DNA of 64,000 bases from CBDBJK01 sp965206395 (GTDB lineage Bacteria; Chloroflexota; Dehalococcoidia; Lucifugimonadales; CATOSD01), in the NCBI GenBank assembly GCA_965206395.1, contig CBDBJK010000034.1, forward strand, positions 62,001 through 126,000, read 5' to 3'. Positions 17,573-25,400 of the stretch are shown piece by piece (position 1 is the first letter of the stretch; the number at the start of each line of letters is the position of its first letter). A program made the translations under genes and the position numbers. Below the pieces are notes generated by a model. It worked only from the letters and a program-made list of their open reading frames with translations, ran no database searches and was not told the origin of the DNA.

Positions 17573-18458
17573 GACCAACCTCCTAACCCTGATTGACGAT
17601 TACAGCACCGATGCCAAATGCAGGGAGTTGCTGGAACGCTTGCGCTGGCCAAGCGGCGTGGTCTGCATCCGCTGTGGGTCCATGAGCATATCGGAAATAG
17701 AGTCTCGAAACCAGTACGACTGCAATGATTGTCGCTACCAGTTCTCCGTAACGGTAGGAACCATCATGCACGATTCCCATCTTCCCCTGCGGAAGTGGTT
17801 CTTGGCAATATACCTGATGTGCGAATCCAAGAAGGGCATAAGCGCTCTTCAACTCAAGAGGACATTGGGCGTAGCCTACAAGACCTCTTGGTATCTTTGC
17901 CATCGCATCCGTGAGGCAATGGGCAACGACCCCTTTGATGGGCCGACCCTCTTGGGAATCGTTGAAGTAGACGAAACCTTGATTGGTGGTAAGACTAAGG
18001 GCAAAGGACGGGCCTACAAGGGTAACAAGACCTGGGTCGCCGGAGCCATCCAGCGGGACGGCAACGTTCGCTTGGAGCGCATCCCCAACGTGCGGCGCCA
18101 TACCCTTCACGACTTTATCAATCGGACGGTCCACGACAAGGCGGAGGCTATCTACACTGACGAACTGGCGTCCTACCTGGGCATTGCTGACGACAACACC
18201 CGCCATGAGACCGTCAACCACTCCATCGAGCAATGGGTCTTGGGCGACGTTAATACCAACAGCATCGAAGGCGTCTGGTCGCTGTTCAAGCGGAGCATCG
18301 TCGGAGCGTTCCACAAGGTGAGCGTGAAGCATCTGGACCGCTACCTTGAAGAACTGGAATGGCGGTACAACAATCGGGACAACACCCATATTTTCACTGA
18401 CACCCTCCGTCGTATTGTTAACACAGAGCATCTGACTTATCAGAAGTTGGTTGCATAA
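17571..18458 (+). CDS. IS1595-family transposase
   Basis: The 295-residue protein has an N-terminal zinc ribbon (VCIRCGSM and YDCNDCRYQF), then LPLRKWFLAIYLMCESKKGISALQLKRTLG, typical of this family. The ISXO2-like DDE domain shows EVDETLIGG near residue 135, IYTDELASY near residue 200, and HSIEQWVLGDVNTNSIEG with FKRSIVGAFHKVS near residues 220-250. The frame is undamaged and the terminal repeats are present, so the element may be active. Its end overlaps the convergent passenger gene by about 40 bases. Confidence 0.92.
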   Translation: MTNLLTLIDDYSTDAKCRELLERLRWPSGVVCIRCGSMSISEIESRNQYDCNDCRYQFSVTVGTIMHDSHLPLRKWFLAIYLMCESKKGISALQLKRTLGVAYKTSWYLCHRIREAMGNDPFDGPTLLGIVEVDETLIGGKTKGKGRAYKGNKTWVAGAIQRDGNVRLERIPNVRRHTLHDFINRTVHDKAEAIYTDELASYLGIADDNTRHETVNHSIEQWVLGDVNTNSIEGVWSLFKRSIVGAFHKVSVKHLDRYLEELEWRYNNRDNTHIFTDTLRRIVNTEHLTYQKLVA

Positions 18459-19035
18459 GGCGTCGCGCTCCCGTAAGGTCATCGTATCGAATCATTTCCG
18501 TTAACTCCGTTAGGTGCATATTCCATGTTCGCAATCTCACGAGGAAATCGCCAGGCAATTCATCTTTGGCTCCGTGGACGGCAGGGCATCGTATTCCCAG
18601 TGGATCGAGATTCCGAGTCAAATATTCAAGCGCTCTAATCAACGTCGTCCTTGTGATGTCCTCTGCAAACGAGTAACGTAAGCTCATGATCCACATGTAG
18701 AAGCCACCAAGTGGACCGGCATATTGACCAATTAGTGTTTGACATCGCTCAACCTGTGGCAGGCACTCCCTAAAGCGCACCAAGTCGTTGTCAATCTCGT
18801 CTAGCGAATCACCAGCGGCTTCATCTTGCCCGCTGTGAATCACTGTGAACGGCTTAGGACCCAAGCACCTCTTAATGTAAGGCACACCATATGTAATAGC
18901 ACTAGGTAGCACGAAACCCAGTGCTATTACACCCCACAGCCAATGTCCCAATGGTATATAAGGTTCCACTAGAAACGCCACCGAAATCGGCAACCCAAGC
19001 GTAAGCGCGCCAACTGACACATGCTTCCATTGCAT
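18418..19035 (-). CDS. IS-E passenger: two-helix membrane protein of unknown function
   Basis: The 205-residue product has two N-terminal hydrophobic segments (VGALTLGLPISVAFLVEPYIPLG region and LWGVIALGFVLPSAITYGV) and a soluble C-terminal domain of about 150 residues with many charged residues and cysteines. It is transcribed towards the transposase and lies wholly inside the IS-E terminal repeats, so it moves with the element. No family is recognised. There is no obvious ribosome site at the ATG. Confidence 0.65.
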   Translation of the reverse strand: MQWKHVSVGALTLGLPISVAFLVEPYIPLGHWLWGVIALGFVLPSAITYGVPYIKRCLGPKPFTVIHSGQDEAAGDSLDEIDNDLVRFRECLPQVERCQTLIGQYAGPLGGFYMWIMSLRYSFAEDITRTTLIRALEYLTRNLDPLGIRCPAVHGAKDELPGDFLVRLRTWNMHLTELTEMIRYDDLTGARRLMQPTSDKSDALC

Positions 19036-19125
19036 ATAACCATGCTAGCTTACCCTGTCCGTTGCGTCAAGTAGACAATCACCAATGAAACGACCATTAA
19101 TGTTTGACACGAGGGTAAAATCTTA

Positions 19126-20123
19126 ATGAATCGAAGAATCAAGAACTATGTGTTTGTTGTCGCCATGACAATCGGGATAACGCTGGTTGCCTGCGGCGGC
19201 GAGACCTCTTCATCGCCCGCCTCTGCTGCTCCAACGTCAGCGCCAGAGCCTACTGCGGTAGTAGGGGCAGCCTCGACTTCGACAAGTGTACCCCTCGATC
19301 CAACTGCTGCGCCTGCTTCGTCCGAGAACGGGAATGTATTGAAATCGGAGATAGTCGATTTTACGCTTGAGGACATGACGGTACAGGTAGGTACAACCGT
19401 AACATGGGTGAACCTCGATTCAGTGCCGCATACCTCGACGGCCGGGGTCTCTCCAGACCGTTCCAACGAATGGGACAGTGGCAGACTCTCTTCGGATTCG
19501 GAGTTTTCATTCACCTTCAACGAGGTTGGGGCAATACCCTACTTCTGCACCATACATCCCTCTATGACGGCTACGGTAACTGTGGTGGCGTCGGGCAGCT
19601 CTGCCGAGACACCCACTCCTGCGCCCATAGCTTCAACACCTGCTTTATCTGTCTCGTCAACCCCTACACCGGTGCCGCCCTCACCACAGCGCAAGCCGCG
19701 ACGCAAACGCCTGTGCCGCCCTCACCGACTGCGCAGGTCGCGACGCAAACACCTGTGCCGCCTTCGCCCACAGCGGAAGTCGCGACGCAAACACCTGCGC
19801 CGGTTGAACCAACCCAGACTCCTGAGCCGATAACCATTACCTCTGAAATCCTCAACTTCGAGCTTGAAGACCTGACTATCGCTGCGGGTACGACGATTAC
19901 CTGGGTTAATGAGGATAGTGCGCCACATACCACGACGGCGGGGGCTCCTTCAGCCCTCTCCGGGGAGTGGGACAGCAAGACCATGTCACTGGCCTCCCAG
20001 TTTTCCTTCACCTTCCAAGAGACGGGGAGCTTCCCTTATTTCTGTGTCATACATCCGTTTATGACAGCGACGATTACCGTGGTAGGGTCAACTAGCCAGG
20101 CTCTCAATAATGACGACTATTAG
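19126..20123 (+). pseudogene. Two-domain cupredoxin lipoprotein, frameshift in the linker
   Basis: The N-terminus has a lipoprotein signal peptide ending in LVACGGE. Cupredoxin domain 1 (about residues 65-150) shows blue-copper ligands in PHTSTAG and YFCTIHPSM. The linker is Thr/Pro-rich with a repeated ATQTPVPPSPTA unit. Near 19676 the frame must shift (TCACCACAGCG lacks one base) to read TAQAATQTP, two more repeats and cupredoxin domain 2, with PHTTTAG and YFCVIHPFM, ending at 20123. In the unshifted frame the first domain would be followed by an arginine-rich tail. The break lies in a low-complexity repeat, so it could be a real pseudogene, a sequencing error, or slippage. A role in extracytoplasmic electron transfer is expected. 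Confidence 0.8.
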
Positions 20124-20313
20124 GGCATTAGCCGTGCCTGCCAAAGTGTCCAAACGCCTGCTCGCTAAATCGGTCCAACGCTGCGATTTTCGCGGATTAC
20201 GACTCTACAACAATGAAAGAAGCGCATGGAGATTGCAGATACGAATGCTTATACAGCCTTGACAGGGTAAAAACCATGTGATACCTTCGGCCCGTAAGTC
20301 GAACTGAAGCTAA

Positions 20314-21515
20314 GGATACTCTGAACAAGTCTGGGCATAGTAGCATAGAGAATAGCACTGTGTTCGGGGAGATAATTGGTGGACCAGCCAACATTTGCGG
20401 ACTTGGAATACGAGAGCAAGAAGCGCAAGACCCGCCGGGAGATATTCCTGGAGCGCATGGATGCTCTGATCCCGTGGGAACAGATGGAAGAGCGCATCCG
20501 TCCGTTCTATCCCAAGGCGGGCCGAGGCCGTCGACCATATGAGTTGTCGGCGATGGTGCGGATACACTGCGTGCAGTTGTTCTACAACTTGAGCGATCCT
20601 GGTATGGAGGACATGCTCTACGAGGTCGAGTCGGTGAGACGGTTCGTAGGGTTGAAGCTGTCGGGCCCGCTGCCGGACGAGACGACGATTCTGAACTTCC
20701 GCCATCTGCTGGAAGAGCATGAGTTGGGGCAGAGTCTGTTCGAGGAGATAAACCGTCATCTGGAGTCCCAGGGACTGCGGCTTCGGGAGGGGACGATCGT
20801 GGACGCGAGCATCATAGAGGCGCCGTCATCGACGAAGAATCGTGCGGGTGAGCGAGACCCTGAGATGCACCAGACGAAGAAGGGGAACGAGTGGCGCTTC
20901 GGGATGAAAGTACACGTAGGCGCTGACGCTGAGACGGGAGTGGTACACAGCATGACTACGACGCCAGCTAACGTGCATGATGTGACAGAAGCGCACCGAT
21001 TGCTGCACGGTGGAGAGAAACGAGTGTGGGGGGATGCGGGGTATCAGGGAGTGGACAAGCGGTTGGAGAATCGAGAGTTGGATGTGGAGTGGCGAGTGGC
21101 GATGAGGCCCGGCCGGCGACGGCACCTGGAGCCTGGCAGCCACGAGGCGTTGGCGGAGAAGCGCAAAGCGTCGGTCAGAGCGAAAGTGGAGCATCCGTTC
21201 CTGTACGTGAAGCGGCGCTTTGGCTACGCCAAGGTGCGCTACCGAGGGTTGGCTAAGAACGCGCAACGGCTGGCATTGCTACTGGGGCTGGCCAACTTGA
21301 TGACGGCAGAGCGCCGTCTGGCGGCATGAGAGGGGCGCAGTGAGCAAATCACGGCCGGGGAGCCGCGATGGCTCCGAAAAGCCGCTTCGAGGCCACAACA
21401 GACACGGTCTGAACGCCTCAACCACGACTTGGAACGTCACAAAGATGCCTGAACATCTCCAAAGAACGGAACCACTCTGCCCATCCACGCTTGCGCCGAG
21501 TTGTTCAGAGGTTCC
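20314..21515 (+). mobile_element. IS-C copy 1 (IS5 group), intact
   Basis: The ends GGATACTCTGAACAAG and (reverse complement) GGAACCTCTGAACAAC are inverted repeats. CTAA is duplicated at 20310-20313 and 21516-21519, fitting the YTAR target of IS5. The 190 bases between the cupredoxin gene and this element show no gene. Confidence 0.9.
20376..21329 (+). CDS. IS5-group transposase
   Basis: The 317-residue protein closely follows E. coli IS5 transposase: LTFADxE-like start (PTFADLEYESKKRKTR), FYPKAGRGRRPYEL, PDETTILNFRHLLEEH, VDASIIEAPSSTKNRAGERD (first catalytic Asp), GMKVHVGAD, WGDAGYQG (second Asp) and KVEHPFLYVKRRFGY (Glu). The start is TTG 20376 or GTG 20379. It appears complete and could be active. 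Confidence 0.92.
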   Translation: MVDQPTFADLEYESKKRKTRREIFLERMDALIPWEQMEERIRPFYPKAGRGRRPYELSAMVRIHCVQLFYNLSDPGMEDMLYEVESVRRFVGLKLSGPLPDETTILNFRHLLEEHELGQSLFEEINRHLESQGLRLREGTIVDASIIEAPSSTKNRAGERDPEMHQTKKGNEWRFGMKVHVGADAETGVVHSMTTTPANVHDVTEAHRLLHGGEKRVWGDAGYQGVDKRLENRELDVEWRVAMRPGRRRHLEPGSHEALAEKRKASVRAKVEHPFLYVKRRFGYAKVRYRGLAKNAQRLALLLGLANLMTAERRLAA

Positions 21516-21637
21516 CTAAATGTGGCCGGAGACGGAAGCGTGAACGGAAACCGCTATTTACTTTTCAGCATGTTCGTAACCTTCCCAAATTCCGCAGAGT
21601 GTTTGGTGGTTGTTATCGTGCATAAATCCGGTGGAAC

Positions 21638-23158
21638 ATGGTAGCTCCGTCTCAGCGAGACCGTGAAAAGTCTGAGCTTATTGGATTGTGCGAAGAGATG
21701 TTGGGCAACCGACGTCTCATTCTGTTGAGCAATCGTGGGCCAGTGGAGCACCAATTAACGGCGGATGATCAGCTACAGGCTCGCAGGGGCACTGGTGGCG
21801 CAGTTACTGCATTGAATTCTCTTGTGCGATCTGTTGATTTTACCTGGGTCGCCAGCGCGATGGGAGAAGGTGACCGCAAAGTCGCCGAGGCAGCCGAAGG
21901 CTCAAGCATAAAATCGCCTATTCCTGGCCAGCGGTTAAGCCTGCGATACGTAGTCACCCCTCGACGTGTATACCACAAGTATTACAACGTATTTTGCAAC
22001 CCTCTCCTCTGGTTCCTTCAGCACTATATGTGGAGTTCCCCATACACACCTAACATTGACGCCGCAGTACATGACGCCTGGGAAAATGGCTACACGGCTG
22101 TAAACAAAGCATTTGCCGAAGCTGTTATCGCCGAAGCCCAAGGGCAAGATGAGCCGCCCTACGTGATGATTCACGACTACCACCTTTACATGGTGCCGCT
22201 ATACGTGCGCCAGGCGATACCGGAAGCCATAATCAACCACTTTATTCATATTCCCTGGCCCAGCCCGGCCTATTGGCTGTTACTCCCCAGCTACGTTCGA
22301 ACTGCTATCTGCCGTGCGTTATGCCAGTGCGACATTCTAGGTTTTCAGTCCGCGAGAGACGCAAGGGCATTCTTAGAAACCTGCGAGGAGTTCCTTCCAG
22401 ACGCGGAAGTGGATCATGTCAACCACACCGTTTCTCTAGACGGAAGACTGGTCCGGGTCCGGGCGTATCCTATTTCAATTGATGCGGACGAACTCAGAAG
22501 AATTTCCACTTCCCCTCGTAGCCTGGATTACGAACGTAGACTTGAACCGTTGCGTCTTGATAATACCATCGTCAGAGTAGACCGGCTTGAGCCAAGTAAG
22601 AACATCGTCCGAGGGTTCAGGGCGTATTACTTGCTGTTAGAGCGCTATCCGGAGTTGCATGGCAAAGTTAACTTCATGGCGTTCCTCGCGCCGTCCAGGA
22701 CGCGCGTAAGGCAGTATCAACGTTACGCTGAGGAAGTCGATCAGCAGGTGCAGGCCGTTAATAACACTTTTGGGACAGACGAATGGAAACCCCTACACGT
22801 TTTCTACGAGAATAACTATACTCAGGCCGTCGCAGGTTTGAGGCTCTACGATGTCCTTCTGGTTAATTCAGTGATTGACGGCATGAACCTCGTCGCGAAA
22901 GAAGGCCCCGTTGTAAATACCCGAGAGGGAGTGGTGATACTCTCAGAGTCGGTTGGCGCTTATGACCAGCTTCGCAAAGGTGTGTTGTCGGTGTCTCCGA
23001 CCGACATCGAAGGCACGATGCAGGCTATGTACAGGGCGCTCACGATGTCGGCGGATGAAAGAACGACGAGGGCTTCCACACTGACTTCGGCTGTAGAAGA
23101 CGAAGACGTAACCCACTGGCTCAAGACCCAGATACAGGGCATGATGGAATTGAGCTAG
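21638..23158 (+). CDS. otsA: Trehalose-6-phosphate synthase (GT20)
   Basis: The 506-residue protein matches the GT20 layout: LILLSNRGPVEH at residue 28, RRGTGGAV near 48, WVASAMG, YHKYYNVFCNPLLWFLQHY, VMIHDYHLYMVPLYVR near 180, HIPWPSPAYW, VDRLEPSKNIVRGF near 310, and LLVNSVIDGMNLVAKEGP near 410. It should form trehalose-6-phosphate from a nucleoside-diphosphate glucose and glucose-6-phosphate, for osmoprotection or stress. The phosphatase gene otsB lies tail-to-tail; the two genes share a CTAG in which each has its TAG stop. There is a 120-base leader after IS-C1. Confidence 0.93.
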   Translation: MVAPSQRDREKSELIGLCEEMLGNRRLILLSNRGPVEHQLTADDQLQARRGTGGAVTALNSLVRSVDFTWVASAMGEGDRKVAEAAEGSSIKSPIPGQRLSLRYVVTPRRVYHKYYNVFCNPLLWFLQHYMWSSPYTPNIDAAVHDAWENGYTAVNKAFAEAVIAEAQGQDEPPYVMIHDYHLYMVPLYVRQAIPEAIINHFIHIPWPSPAYWLLLPSYVRTAICRALCQCDILGFQSARDARAFLETCEEFLPDAEVDHVNHTVSLDGRLVRVRAYPISIDADELRRISTSPRSLDYERRLEPLRLDNTIVRVDRLEPSKNIVRGFRAYYLLLERYPELHGKVNFMAFLAPSRTRVRQYQRYAEEVDQQVQAVNNTFGTDEWKPLHVFYENNYTQAVAGLRLYDVLLVNSVIDGMNLVAKEGPVVNTREGVVILSESVGAYDQLRKGVLSVSPTDIEGTMQAMYRALTMSADERTTRASTLTSAVEDEDVTHWLKTQIQGMMELS

Positions 23159-23997
23159 ACGGTCACGCCATCAAGCCAACCCAGAAATTGCTCAACTCCA
23201 GAAACGCCCTCTATGCTATAGTCCGCAGCATCAAGCAACGTCGCCGGCGAATCCTCATGCAGGACGACAATCCCCGCGCCATTGATTGCATTTTCCCTCA
23301 CCAGCTCCTTAACGGCAATTAGCGCATCCAGGTCAGTAGTGTCATCACCTATAAAGACGACACTTTCGAGATTGTAGTCGTCCACCAGCTTGCGAATGGC
23401 GTAGCCTTTGTTAAGTCCGTGAGGCGCTCTCAACTCCAGAACCAGCTTGCCCCAGAACACCTCTATCTCATTTGCCTCCGGGATCAAGCCAAGAGCCTCG
23501 GTTAGCGTGCGTTTTGCCTCTTCGGTGTTCGAGGCCAAGCGGTAGTGAACTGATGCGCTGAAGCCTTTGTCCTCCCAGATGAGTCCGGAGACAGCCACGG
23601 CTTCTTGCAGACGATTGAATACGTGGTTGACGGCCTCTCGACCGTAGGCGGCGTTTGGAGCAATGTCGAGGCGGCTATCGATAATATACTCGGCCCCGTG
23701 ATTGCCAACGTATAGCACGCCATCGATGCCGACCTTCTGCATTACGTCGCCAGCCGCTCTCCCAGACATCACGGAGACAAGGGCAAGCTTTGCCGCGAGA
23801 CTGCTCAACGCATTGGAGGCTTCAAGAGAAACTCTGGCTTCATCTGGCGTGGACACGATCTCTGATATAGTCCCGTCGAAGTCCACAACGAGGCCCAGTC
23901 TTTGACCACGCGCAAGGTGCAGTATACGGTCGAGATTTGCCATCAAACTCGGAGGAGCGGGCGGTTTTCGGAAGTCTACGTCAGAACCTTCGCTCAC
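23155..23997 (-). CDS. otsB: Trehalose-6-phosphate phosphatase (HAD family)
   Basis: The product has HAD motif I LVVDFDGTISEI near residue 35, motif II VMSGRAA, and motif IV VFIGDDTTDLDALIA near the C-terminus, plus YVGNHGAEY and WGKLVLELRAPHGLNKGYAIR, all typical of OtsB. It dephosphorylates trehalose-6-phosphate to trehalose. The best start is GTG 23997, which overlaps the yccF TGA stop; a later ATG (MANLDRIL, 23942) is possible. The frame stays open further upstream to 24441, but that part is antisense-like sequence over yccF. Its promoter would be shared with yccF and the genes upstream. Confidence 0.9.
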   Translation of the reverse strand: MSEGSDVDFRKPPAPPSLMANLDRILHLARGQRLGLVVDFDGTISEIVSTPDEARVSLEASNALSSLAAKLALVSVMSGRAAGDVMQKVGIDGVLYVGNHGAEYIIDSRLDIAPNAAYGREAVNHVFNRLQEAVAVSGLIWEDKGFSASVHYRLASNTEEAKRTLTEALGLIPEANEIEVFWGKLVLELRAPHGLNKGYAIRKLVDDYNLESVVFIGDDTTDLDALIAVKELVRENAINGAGIVVLHEDSPATLLDAADYSIEGVSGVEQFLGWLDGVTV

Positions 23998-24365
23998 CTG
24001 ATTTCTCTCCCGAACGGCATAAGGGCCAGCCCCGCGAGTTTGTAGTGTTGCTTTGCGAAGGGTATGCCAATGATCGTGATTCCCGTCAGCAGCATGAAGA
24101 CGGCGTGGGTGAACACCAGCAGGATTCCCCCGACTACTAGCCATATGATGTTCATAACTAGTGAGAGCAGCCCGCTGGTAGAAGGCATCCCTTCGACCGA
24201 CTTGCCGAACGGCAGTAGCGCGAGAAATGCCAGCTTGAAGGCCTGAATCCCGAAGGGTATGCCAATGATTGTGACACACAATGCGATTCCAGCGAGTATA
24301 TACTGAATGAACAGGAATATCCCGCCGCCAAGAACAATCCACAAGATATTGCCTATCATACTCAA
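23994..24365 (-). CDS. yccF: YccF-family inner membrane protein
   Basis: The 123-residue protein has two repeated halves, each with a hydrophobic helix pair and the signature TIIGIPFGIQAFKLA / TIIGIPFAKQHYKLA followed by LLPFGK / LMPFGR, which define the YccF family. Function is unknown. The start is TTG 24365 overlapping the upstream stop (TTGA), or ATG 24359. The gene is coupled to the hydroxylase FAD subunit upstream and otsB downstream, though no functional link is known. Confidence 0.88.
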   Translation of the reverse strand: MSMIGNILWIVLGGGIFLFIQYILAGIALCVTIIGIPFGIQAFKLAFLALLPFGKSVEGMPSTSGLLSLVMNIIWLVVGGILLVFTHAVFMLLTGITIIGIPFAKQHYKLAGLALMPFGREIR

Positions 24366-25393
24366 GGCTGCTCTCCCTGTAATTCGAGTGGTGTTGAACT
24401 CTTATGCGGTGTTTCGGATTCCAGCAACGTTCTGAGGGCACGGCTAACCAGCGATGCGGCGAGCCGCACTTTGAAGTGGTTATCCCTAAGTGGTTGCGCC
24501 TCTCTCACGGACAACTCTCCAACAGCCCCGGCATCGACACCCTCGACAGCCTTGCCTTTCACAGCGTCTTCGGCATGGCGCGCGCGGCACGGGGTCGGAG
24601 CCACGCCGCCAAGGGTTATCCTGACATCCTGCACGTTTCCATTAGCCACTTCAATCGCAACCGCGACGCTTACCAGCGCGAAGTCTTGCGTCTGACGTTC
24701 CCTAGCTTTCAGGTAGATACTTTTGTGCCCCACTTCGACTTTGGGCACGTACACCATACTCAGAAATTCGCCGGGCTGCAGCACTGTCTCAGCCATGATG
24801 TCACGCTCAGGCCCCACGAAAAATTCTTTAAGAGGCAGTGTCCTATCGCCGTTTGAGCCTACCAAGGTGGCCTCGGCTTTGAGCGAGATAAGGGCGACGG
24901 CAAGATCAGAAGGATGCACGATATAGCAGTCCACGCCGCCGAGGATGGCGTGGTATTTGTTATTGCCGTTGATGGCGAAGCAAATGGCCCCGCCCTTCTT
25001 GCGACAGTCGAACAGAGGGCTTCGATAGTACCAACAGCGTGGCCTCTGGCACAGGTTGCCGCCCAACGTACCGACGTTTCGTATCTGCGGTGTCGCAACG
25101 GAAGCCGCCGCCTGCGCCAGAGCGGGGTATTCTCGTGCGATAGTTTCGTCGTTCTCTATCTCATTCAGAGTCGTCAGCGCGCCCAGGCGCAGCCCGTTTT
25201 CTGCGATTGTTATGCCGCTGATGTCGTTAATGGCTGAAATATTGACGAGGGTTGCTGGTTCGACGACGCTCTCCTTGATTTCGCCCATAATGTCGGTTCC
25301 GCCTGCTATAAGCCTCGTCTGCGAAGGGTCTGCTTCAAGCAGGCTGATAGCGTGAGTCGCGGATTCGGCATTTACAAACTCGAATGGCTTCAT
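24362..25393 (-). CDS. Molybdenum hydroxylase FAD-binding subunit (CoxM-like)
   Basis: The 343-residue protein begins FEFVNAESATHAISLL and has the flavin motifs LIAGGTDIMG near residue 30 and IRNVGTLGGNLCQ near residue 105. Directly after this lies a Cys-rich insert (LCQRPRCWYY, FDCRKKGGAICF, GVDCYIVHPSDLAVAL). It resembles the [4Fe-4S]-carrying loop of 4-hydroxybenzoyl-CoA reductase beta rather than plain CoxM. The subunit passes electrons between the [2Fe-2S] protein and an acceptor. It is the last structural gene of a CoxS-CoxL-CoxM set on the minus strand. Confidence 0.88.
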   Translation of the reverse strand: MKPFEFVNAESATHAISLLEADPSQTRLIAGGTDIMGEIKESVVEPATLVNISAINDISGITIAENGLRLGALTTLNEIENDETIAREYPALAQAAASVATPQIRNVGTLGGNLCQRPRCWYYRSPLFDCRKKGGAICFAINGNNKYHAILGGVDCYIVHPSDLAVALISLKAEATLVGSNGDRTLPLKEFFVGPERDIMAETVLQPGEFLSMVYVPKVEVGHKSIYLKARERQTQDFALVSVAVAIEVANGNVQDVRITLGGVAPTPCRARHAEDAVKGKAVEGVDAGAVGELSVREAQPLRDNHFKVRLAASLVSRALRTLLESETPHKSSTPLELQGEQP

Positions 25394-25400
25394 CGTCTGC

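Larger units (their letters stand above)
17388..19083. mobile_element. IS-E (IS1595-like element with passenger genes)
   Basis: The left end GGTAATTATCTACTTGACAC and the right end (reverse complement GGTGATTGTCTACTTGACGC) are imperfect inverted repeats. They are bounded by an 8-bp direct repeat AATGAAAC. The 1.7-kb unit carries the transposase, a 49-codon ORF and a 205-codon membrane-protein gene, all inside the repeats. It was inserted about 35 bases upstream of the cupredoxin gene and so separates that gene from its upstream region. Confidence 0.88.

Noticed and set aside
17583..18482. A 299-codon minus-strand frame
   Set aside because: It mirrors the IS1595-like transposase and has no family features of its own.
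23998..24441. N-terminal extension of otsB
   Set aside because: The extra residues are antisense-like, rich in His and Arg, and overlap yccF, a clear gene; the GTG overlapping the yccF stop is the better start.
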